The translations under genes and the position numbers were made by a program. A stretch of DNA of 11,632 nucleotides. It comes from an uncultured Eubacteriales bacterium. Its GTDB lineage: Bacteria; Bacillota; Clostridia; Oscillospirales; Oscillospiraceae. Below are positions 7,004 through 11,632 of this stretch, in pieces. The notes beneath the pieces were generated by a model that saw only the letters and a program-made list of their open reading frames with translations, was not told where the DNA came from and searched no databases. The DNA is taken from assembly GCA_900551355.1 (NCBI GenBank), contig URVR01000035.1:1-11632 (forward strand), given 5' to 3'. Within the stretch, counting starts at the first letter, position 1, and every line of letters begins with the position of its first letter.

Positions 7004-7084
7004 GTTCGGTTCCTCCTTGTACAGTTATAGTCAGTCTATGGTACGGCGGCGGCAGTCAGCACCGCGCCGCATGGGTATACGCAT

Positions 7085-8353
7085 TTATTGCTGGCGGTTG
7101 TAGATGGCGCTGACCGCCTGCTTGTTCCCGCCGATAAAGACAACTGCCGTCACTACCGTCATCGCCATGAACGCCGACAGCACCAGCCGCGTGGGCAGGA
7201 CCACCGTCAGCGCGCCGGCCACCAGCTGCCCCGTGAGGCTGCCCACGGTGTTCAGCATGTTGAACGCGCCGTTGAACCGCCCCTTCTTCTCATCCGGCAC
7301 ATAGCTCTGGGTGGCGGAGATGCGGATGGTGTAGCTGGTGACGCCCAGCAGGCCGTTGCACAGGCACATGGCCATCATCACCGCCACAGGCATGTACAGG
7401 TATGTGCCCTCCAGCACGGAGATGACGATGTACACCGTCAGGGCGATGGCGTACTTCCGGTGGGTGGGCAGCTGCACCTTGTAGTGTACCAGTCCGCCCA
7501 CGGTGCGGCCCACCACCATCATGCCCCATACCAGCATGTACACATATTCGCCGTTGTCGAAGGTGCTCTTGAAGTACGGCAGTGTGATGACCTGGGACGC
7601 GCCGCCGGCCAGCGAGCTGAACGCGAAATAGCACGCCACCGCCAGCAGACCCTTTTCGCTCCACAGGAATCCGAAGCCCTCCCGGATGTCCCGCAGCAGC
7701 CGCCGGGCGGAGGACTCCCCTTCCGTCACCGTGGCCCGCTGCTCCTCGATATACTTCTCCTCCGCCCGGATCTGCGTCTCCGCAATGGCGGCGGTGAGGA
7801 AGCACACGGCGTTGATGCCCAGCAGCGGCGCGATGCCCACCTTGTTGTAGACGTAGGTGGAAATGGGGATCATCACCGCCGACAGCGTCTCCAGCACGCT
7901 GGCGATGGAGTATGCCTTGGAGTAGTTGCCCTCCGTGATGAGCATGGGATAAAAGCTCTCGTAGGCCACCATGTACACGCTGTTGATGGTGCCGATGACG
8001 AAGCAGCCCACCGCCAGCACCGGGAAGCTGAACCAGTCTTGGCTCAGAAGCAGCGCCGCCCCGGTGTAGATGCCCGCGGAGATAAAGTCCAGCGTATAGA
8101 TGGTGCGCTTCCGGGAGAAGCGGTCCAGGATCGCGCCGGAAAAGATGGGGGCGATGATCTGGGGCGCCGTGAACGCGGCGATGTAGATGGCGTACAGCAG
8201 CGGCGAATCGGTATAATCCAGCACCAGCAGGCTCAGGGCGAAACCGGACATGGCGTTGCCCAGCATGGAGACCACGCTGCCCAGCGTGATGATGGTAAAA
8301 TCCCGCGTCCACAGGGGAGCGACAGCGGGCTTCAGTTCATTCTGTTCTGACAT
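7085..8353 (-). CDS. MFS transporter (MFS_3/MefA-like efflux type)
   Basis: This 422-residue major facilitator carries about twelve membrane helices, beginning near FTIITLGSVVSMLGNA (19-34). The cytoplasmic loop 2-3 motif A is clear (GAILDRFSRKR, 73-83), and the matching second-half motif VPDEKKGRFNGAFN (352-365) is of the kind seen in macrolide/enterobactin exporters of this group. A charged central cytoplasmic loop (about 195-235) joins the two halves. The substrate cannot be read from sequence. The start is uncertain: ATG at 8353 lacks a nearby ribosome binding site, while a very strong one at 8386-8397 is ideally placed for a CTG at 8380, which would add nine residues. The gene is divergent from the M18 aminopeptidase and shares a symmetric promoter region with it. 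Confidence 0.93.
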   Translation of the reverse strand: MSEQNELKPAVAPLWTRDFTIITLGSVVSMLGNAMSGFALSLLVLDYTDSPLLYAIYIAAFTAPQIIAPIFSGAILDRFSRKRTIYTLDFISAGIYTGAALLLSQDWFSFPVLAVGCFVIGTINSVYMVAYESFYPMLITEGNYSKAYSIASVLETLSAVMIPISTYVYNKVGIAPLLGINAVCFLTAAIAETQIRAEEKYIEEQRATVTEGESSARRLLRDIREGFGFLWSEKGLLAVACYFAFSSLAGGASQVITLPYFKSTFDNGEYVYMLVWGMMVVGRTVGGLVHYKVQLPTHRKYAIALTVYIVISVLEGTYLYMPVAVMMAMCLCNGLLGVTSYTIRISATQSYVPDEKKGRFNGAFNMLNTVGSLTGQLVAGALTVVLPTRLVLSAFMAMTVVTAVVFIGGNKQAVSAIYNRQQ

Positions 8354-8385
8354 AAGTACGCGCAGCCCCGCCGTCGGCAGGTGCG

Positions 8386-8397
8386 CCTCCCTCCTTT
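8386..8397 (-). promoter_or_regulatory. Strong ribosome binding site of the MFS gene, far from the ATG
   Basis: The minus strand reads AAAGGAGGGAGG, close to a perfect anti-Shine-Dalgarno match. It lies 32 bases before the ATG at 8353, too far for normal use. Its AGGAGG core ends nine bases before an in-frame CTG at 8378-8380. No ATG, GTG or TTG lies at usable distance. Confidence 0.75.
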
Positions 8398-8428
8398 CCT
8401 GAGATGAAACAGTGTCGTGTGGATACAC

Positions 8429-8457
8429 ATTATAACGGATACAGGGCCGCTTGGCAA
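8429..8457 (-). promoter_or_regulatory. MFS promoter
   Basis: On the minus strand TTGCCA (8452-8457) and a perfect TATAAT (8429-8434) are separated by 17 bases. The predicted start is near 8422, giving a leader of about 70 bases. The -35 box lies inside the left arm of an inverted repeat shared with the divergent aminopeptidase promoter. Confidence 0.8.
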
Positions 8458-8491
8458 GCATCTTTCGCCGCCGGGGACACAATGCTTGCCA
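8452..8491. promoter_or_regulatory. Inverted repeat spanning both divergent -35 boxes
   Basis: TGGCAAGCAT (8452-8461) and ATGCTTGCCA (8482-8491) are perfect reverse complements separated by 20 bases. Each arm contains the TTGCCA -35 box of one promoter, and the arm centres are 30 bp apart, close to three helical turns. It could be an operator for a regulator acting on both genes, or simply a mirrored pair of -35 regions. Confidence 0.65.
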
Positions 8492-8515
8492 TGTCCGCGG
8501 CCCGTGTGCTATAAT
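8486..8515 (+). promoter_or_regulatory. M18 aminopeptidase promoter
   Basis: TTGCCA (8486-8491) and a perfect TATAAT (8510-8515) are 18 bases apart, with TG one base before the -10 (extended -10). The predicted start is near 8522. The -10 is framed by a perfect inverted repeat, GTGTGC (8504-8509) and GCACAC (8517-8522), a plausible operator. A short TGTCC/GGACA hairpin (8531-8549) precedes the ribosome binding site. Confidence 0.8.
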
Positions 8516-8565
8516 GGCACACAGCAAAACTGTCCATCTTTCGCGGACAAAGGAGGTTTTTCTCT

Positions 8566-9840
8566 ATGACACAGCATTCCGTCCGGCCCCTGCTGGACTT
8601 CATCGCCGACAGCCCCAGCTGCTACCATGTCGTCGCCAACACCGCCGCGGAGCTGACAGCGGCGGGCTACGTCCCCCTGTCCGAGGGGGAGCGCTGGACG
8701 CTGGCCCCCGGCGGCAGGTATTTCGTCACCCGGAACAGCTCCAGCCTCATCGCCTTCCGTGTGCCGGAGACCCTTACCGGCGGCTTCATGATGGCCGCCG
8801 CCCACAGCGACTCCCCCGCCTTCAAGCTCAAGGAGCACGCGGAGCTGCGGGACAACGGCTATGTGCGCCTGAACACCGAGAAATACGGCGGTATGCTGAT
8901 GGCCACCTGGTTCGACCGTCCCCTGTCCGCGGCGGGCCGTCTCTTCGTCCGGGAGGACGGTGCCATTGCGGAGAAGCTGGTGAACATCGACCGCGATCTG
9001 CTGGTGATCCCCAGCGTGGCCATCCACATGAACCGCAGCGCCAACGACGGCATGAAGTATCAGGCCAACGTGGACACCGTTCCCCTGTTCAGCGGCGAGG
9101 ATCCCGACGCCGCCATCCTGACCCTGGCCGCCGAGGCTGCCGGCGTCCGCCCGGAGGACGTGCTGGGCCAGGATCTGTTCCTCTACTGCCGGGGCCGGGG
9201 CACGGTGGTGGGCGCCCACGGCGAGTACATCCTCTCCCCCAAGCTGGACGATCTGGCCTGTGTCTGGGGCTGCCTGCAGGGCTTCCTGTCCGCCGGTGAG
9301 AGCGGCAGCCTGCCGGTGCTGTGCGTCTTTGACAACGAGGAGGTCGGCTCCGCCACCAAGCAGGGCGCGGCCTCCACGTTCCTGCGGGACATCCTGCGCC
9401 GCATCAGTCTGGCGCTGGGCCAGGACGAGGAGACATTCCAGACCATGCTGGCCCGCAGCTTCCTGGTCTCCGCCGACAACGCCCACGCCGTCCATCCCGA
9501 CCACCCGGAGTACGCCGACCGCAACAACTGCCCCCGCATGAACGGCGGCGTGGTCATCAAGTTCAACGCCAACCAGCGCTATGCCACGGACGGCCGCTCC
9601 TGCGCCGTGTTCCGCGCCGTCTGTGCCGACGCCGGCGTACCGGTGCAGGTCATGGCCAACCGCTCCGACCTGCCCGGCGGCTCCACCCTGGGCAGCATCG
9701 CCGGGACGCTGGTGCCGGTGAGCACCGTGGACATCGGCCTTGCCCAGTTGGCCATGCACTCCGCATGGGAGACCATGGGTTCCCAGGACTGCGGCTACCT
9801 GGCCGCCGCCATGACCCGCTGCTTTGAAACGGTGCTGTAA
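8566..9840 (+). CDS. apeB: M18-family aminopeptidase (aspartyl aminopeptidase type)
   Basis: This cytoplasmic dinuclear zinc enzyme removes N-terminal residues, classically Asp or Glu in this family, and usually forms a dodecamer. The 424-residue length is normal. The metal and catalytic motifs are all present: AHSDSP (79-84, His80), SPKLDDL (224-230, bridging Asp228), DNEEVGS (256-262, with base Glu258 and ligand Glu259), SADNAHAVHP (302-311, Asp304) and QLAMHSAWE (394-402, His398). The GGSTLGSI loop (371-378) is also typical. The start has AAAGGAGG at 8549-8556, nine bases upstream. It has its own promoter and ends at a strong terminator (9850-9882). Together with the M3 endopeptidase it would complete the breakdown of imported peptides. 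Confidence 0.97.
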   Translation: MTQHSVRPLLDFIADSPSCYHVVANTAAELTAAGYVPLSEGERWTLAPGGRYFVTRNSSSLIAFRVPETLTGGFMMAAAHSDSPAFKLKEHAELRDNGYVRLNTEKYGGMLMATWFDRPLSAAGRLFVREDGAIAEKLVNIDRDLLVIPSVAIHMNRSANDGMKYQANVDTVPLFSGEDPDAAILTLAAEAAGVRPEDVLGQDLFLYCRGRGTVVGAHGEYILSPKLDDLACVWGCLQGFLSAGESGSLPVLCVFDNEEVGSATKQGAASTFLRDILRRISLALGQDEETFQTMLARSFLVSADNAHAVHPDHPEYADRNNCPRMNGGVVIKFNANQRYATDGRSCAVFRAVCADAGVPVQVMANRSDLPGGSTLGSIAGTLVPVSTVDIGLAQLAMHSAWETMGSQDCGYLAAAMTRCFETVL

Positions 9841-9849
9841 AGCCCTCCC

Positions 9850-9882
9850 GCGCCCTCCGGCCCCGCCGGAGGGCGCTTTTTT
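9850..9882 (+). terminator. Rho-independent terminator of the aminopeptidase gene
   Basis: A 12-bp perfect GC-rich stem (9850-9861 with 9865-9876), a CCC loop and six Ts (9877-9882) begin ten bases after the stop codon. Read on the other strand there is no T-run after the stem, so it works on the plus strand only. Confidence 0.95.
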
Positions 9883-9885
9883 CCG

Positions 9886-9925
9886 CGAAAAAAGTCCCTT
9901 TCCCGCAGGAAAGGGACTTTTTTCG
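9886..9925. terminator. Bidirectional terminator between convergent genes
   Basis: An 18-bp perfect stem (9886-9903 with 9908-9925) has a four-base loop. The GC-containing core AGTCCCTTTCC is flanked by six As and six Ts, so it forms an A-tract/U-tract terminator in either direction. It ends the sortase transcript (stop at 9936) and backs up the aminopeptidase terminator. Confidence 0.93.
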
Positions 9926-9935
9926 TTCATGCCGC

Positions 9936-10838
9936 TCAGGAGGGCCAGTCGATAGGTACCAGCTCGCCCATCACCACATAGCGCGCGTTGTCGTAGTCGT
10001 AGGCGCAGGTGGACAGGGTCAGGATGTTCCCGGTGGGCGTACCCACACTGGACTTGAAGGTGGAGCTGCTGATGCACTCCTTGATGTAGTCCGAGGTCAG
10101 GCTGTAGTTGTACACCGTGGAATCGCCCGGCGTCACCATACCGGCGAACAGGTTCACCTTATACAGCTGATCGGGGGTATACAGGTACATATAGGGGTGC
10201 GCATCGTAGAAAGACTGATCTCTGTACTTGACGATAGGCGCAAACATACGGCCGGTCTTCATATTGTGGCCGTACACCAGATTGTTCTGGCTGGTGAACG
10301 TAGAGCTGCACCGCCAATCCAGAAAAACAGTGCCGTTCTTGTTGCTGGAGCCGTCAATGTCGCGGTACAGATAGTACTCGCCGCCCTCCTCCGCCGTCTG
10401 CACGATGGGGTAGTTCAGGCCGGTGTTGGCGCAGTACAGCCAGCCCACCACATCGGGGTACTTGGCCTGCAGCGTGGCAAAATCCACCGAGATGTACTCC
10501 GGCTCGTTGGTGACTGTCGTGCTGCCGTCCGTCTTGTCGGGGTCGCTGTCGGCGTTATCCGGCGTCGTAGGCGTCGCCGGCGTCACCACCTGGTCGATCA
10601 GCTCCTGCTGGTTCTTTTCGCTGGACTTCTTCTCCGCCACATAGCTGATGATCTTTACCGAGGAGAACACCAGCACGCTCAGCAGCAGCACCAGCACGCC
10701 GTAATACAGCAGCTTGCCGTTCTTGTGCTTTCCGCCGCTGCGTCTGGGTCTGTCGGCATAGTCGGCGGGGCGGTTCTGCGCCCGCTCATCGCGGGAACGT
10801 GCGCCGCGCTGCTGGCGGCGTCCATTATTATCATTCAT
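9936..10838 (-). CDS. Class B sortase
   Basis: This membrane-anchored transpeptidase should join surface proteins carrying a sorting motif to the cell wall. It has 300 residues: an Arg-rich cytoplasmic tail (1-42), one membrane helix (43-66, so N-terminus inside), a Thr/Pro/Asp-rich linker (about 84-113) and the catalytic domain. The active site is complete: His191 in LVYGHNMK, Cys278 in LTLSTC and Arg286 in DNARYVV. The extended region after the His (GRMFAPIVKYRDQSFYDAHPYMYLY) is typical of class B. The ATG at 10838 is chosen over one at 10865 because AAGGAGG (10847-10853) is eight bases upstream and the earlier ATG overlaps the predicted -10. No LPXTG- or NPQTN-type substrate gene is visible in the window, so its target is unknown. 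It is divergent from the aldolase-type gene. Confidence 0.95.
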   Translation of the reverse strand: MNDNNGRRQQRGARSRDERAQNRPADYADRPRRSGGKHKNGKLLYYGVLVLLLSVLVFSSVKIISYVAEKKSSEKNQQELIDQVVTPATPTTPDNADSDPDKTDGSTTVTNEPEYISVDFATLQAKYPDVVGWLYCANTGLNYPIVQTAEEGGEYYLYRDIDGSSNKNGTVFLDWRCSSTFTSQNNLVYGHNMKTGRMFAPIVKYRDQSFYDAHPYMYLYTPDQLYKVNLFAGMVTPGDSTVYNYSLTSDYIKECISSSTFKSSVGTPTGNILTLSTCAYDYDNARYVVMGELVPIDWPS

Positions 10839-10863
10839 ATAACAAGCCTCCTTGTCCTGCGTC

Positions 10864-10892
10864 ATTGTAGCAGGTTTCGCATATCAATGCAA
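10864..10892 (-). promoter_or_regulatory. Sortase promoter
   Basis: On the minus strand TTGCAT (10887-10892) and TACAAT (10864-10869) are 17 bases apart, with TG one base before the -10. The predicted start is near 10857, only a few bases ahead of the ribosome binding site, so the leader is about 20 bases. A small inverted repeat, TGCAA (10888-10892) with TTGCA (10900-10904), overlaps the -35 box. Confidence 0.65.
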
Positions 10893-10932
10893 GTTGTATT
10901 TGCAACGTGTAACCAATTGTTAATACTTTGTC

Positions 10933-10961
10933 TTTACTTTACGCCGCATTTACGGTAGAAT
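10933..10961 (+). promoter_or_regulatory. Promoter of the threonine-aldolase-type gene
   Basis: TTTACT (10933-10938) and TAGAAT (10956-10961) are 17 bases apart. The predicted start is near 10968, about 65 bases before the coding region. Both boxes are one or two bases off consensus, so it is weaker than the others in this window. Confidence 0.55.
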
Positions 10962-10994
10962 ACCCTTTACATACCATAGGACGGAGCGCCCGTG

Positions 10995-11006
10995 CGGAAC
11001 GTTCCG
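10995..11006. promoter_or_regulatory. 12-bp perfect palindrome in the aldolase leader
   Basis: CGGAACGTTCCG is self-complementary and lies between the predicted transcription start and the ribosome binding site. A wider pairing, ACGGA (10981-10985) with TCCGT (11003-11007), competes with it. It could be an operator or a small leader hairpin. I cannot assign a regulator. Confidence 0.4.
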
Positions 11007-11033
11007 TTTCCATAGAAAAGGAGCTTGACTGCG

Positions 11034-11609
11034 ATGATCTATTTCAACAGCGATTATCTGGAGGGCGCCCACCCCGCCCTGATGGCAAAGCTGAACGAGA
11101 CGAATATGGTGCAGACCGTGGGCTACGGCGAGGACGAGTACTGCGCCGCCGCGCGGGAAAAGATCAGGGCCGCCTGCCAGGCGCCGGAGGCCGATGTCCA
11201 CTTCCTGGTGGGCGGTACGCAGACCAACACCACGGTCATTGCCGCCATCCTCCGTCCGTGGCAGGGCGTTCTGTCCGCCGTCAGCGGCCACATCAACTGC
11301 CACGAGGCCGGCGCCATCGAGTCCACCGGCCACAAAGTCATCACCCTGCCCACCGACAACGGCAAGATCACGGCCCAGCAGGTGGCGGACTATGTGGACT
11401 GGCACCGCAACGACGAATCCACTGAGCATATCGTCCAGCCCGGCATGGTCTACATCTCCCACCCCACCGAGGGAGGCACCCTGTACACCAAGGCGGAGCT
11501 GACGGCGCTGTACGACACCTGCCGCCGCTGCGGCCTGCCCCTGTTCATCGACGGCGCCCGCCTGGGCTACGGCCTGATGGCCGACGGCACGGATCTGACC
11601 CTGCCGGAG
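11034..11609 (+). CDS. Threonine-aldolase-type PLP enzyme (beta-eliminating lyase family), 3' end missing
   Basis: Fold-type I PLP enzymes of this family split L-threonine or L-allo-threonine into glycine and acetaldehyde, or act on related beta-hydroxy amino acids. The first 192 residues, a little over half of a normal protein of about 340, are present. Visible motifs are the YGEDEY segment (31-36), GGTQTN (60-65) that holds the PLP phosphate, the CHEAGAIE region (89-96) whose His stacks on the cofactor, and FIDGARLGYG (171-180) with the PLP-binding Asp173 and Arg176. The lysine that binds PLP should lie just past the cut. The start is the ATG at 11034, with AAGGAG (11018-11023) ten bases upstream; an in-frame TTG at 11025 is too close to that site. 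The trailing peptide LSLIHI is adapter-encoded. Confidence 0.9.
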
Positions 11610-11632
11610 CTGTCTCTTATACACATCTGACG
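11610..11632. other. Nextera adapter remnant (right end, not genomic)
   Basis: Bases 11610-11628 are the complement of the 19-base Tn5 mosaic end (CTGTCTCTTATACACATCT), and GACG that follows is the start of the read-1 Nextera adapter complement. Genomic DNA ends at about 11609. Confidence 0.98.

Noticed and set aside
5453..7030. A 525-codon plus-strand ORF opposite the M3 peptidase
   Set aside because: It is the antisense frame of a gene with an intact HEAGH zinc site, shows no recognisable motif and lacks a ribosome binding site.
7004..7084. Promoter or terminator in the gap between the MFS and M3 peptidase genes
   Set aside because: A TATAAC (7024-7029) has no usable -35, and the GC-rich imperfect pairing around 7046-7070 lacks a T-run. 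I see nothing convincing, so co-transcription is the simpler reading.
8354..8527. MFS protein starting at the upstream ATG at 8527
   Set aside because: That start would put the coding region across both divergent promoters and the gene's own promoter. The extra 58 residues are unlike an MFS N-terminus.
8509..10077. A 522-codon minus-strand ORF opposite the M18 aminopeptidase
   Set aside because: It runs through both terminators and into the sortase region and is antisense to a gene with all catalytic motifs. It is Gly/Ala/His/Gln-rich shadow sequence.
10839..10865. Sortase starting nine codons earlier at 10865
   Set aside because: The ATG overlaps the predicted -10 box and has no ribosome binding site, whereas the ATG at 10838 has AAGGAGG eight bases upstream.

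Overview
The window is a GC-rich (about 60% by eye) contig whose gene content and protein style point to a Clostridia bacterium, most likely an Oscillospiraceae/Oscillospirales gut commensal. The support is a lipoprotein-type peptide-binding protein, a class B sortase, strong AGGAGG-type ribosome binding sites and TATAAT promoters. The taxonomic call is an inference from style only. Both extreme ends are not genomic: bases 1-41 and 11610-11632 are Illumina Nextera (Tn5 tagmentation) adapter sequence, so the two terminal genes are cut by the library and not by nature.

Layout. Minus strand, read from right to left: an MFS efflux-type permease (7085-8353), an M3-family oligoendopeptidase (5297-7003), a four-helix membrane protein of unknown function joined to it by a TAATG stop/start overlap (4731-5297), then after an internal promoter a peptide ABC transporter: substrate-binding lipoprotein (2263-4539), DppB-type permease (1054-2040) and DppC-type permease (42-1035, cut by the adapter). 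The ATPase genes would be expected beyond the left end. Plus strand: an M18 aspartyl-type aminopeptidase (8566-9840), divergent from the MFS gene. Minus strand: a class B sortase (9936-10838), convergent with the aminopeptidase and separated from it by two terminators. Plus strand: the first 192 codons of a threonine-aldolase-type PLP enzyme (11034-11609), divergent from the sortase.

How it fits together. The SBP and permeases import oligopeptides, the cytoplasmic M3 endopeptidase and M18 aminopeptidase can trim them, and the aldolase-type enzyme can cleave beta-hydroxy amino acids. The picture is one of amino-acid and peptide scavenging. The sortase looks like an independent housekeeping surface enzyme, with no substrate gene visible here.

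Most unusual features. (1) Both the SBP and the DppC-like permease carry large extracytoplasmic insertions compared with ordinary family members, and the permease insertion contains a duplicated beta-rich unit. (2) The SBP leader and the SBP-permease spacer are each packed with consecutive hairpins. (3) The MFS/aminopeptidase divergent promoter is symmetric: a perfect 10-bp inverted repeat covers both -35 boxes, and one -10 box is flanked by a second perfect inverted repeat. (4) The MFS gene has an excellent ribosome binding site whose only well-spaced start is CTG. I found no CRISPR array, tRNA, rRNA, natural insertion sequence or phage gene.
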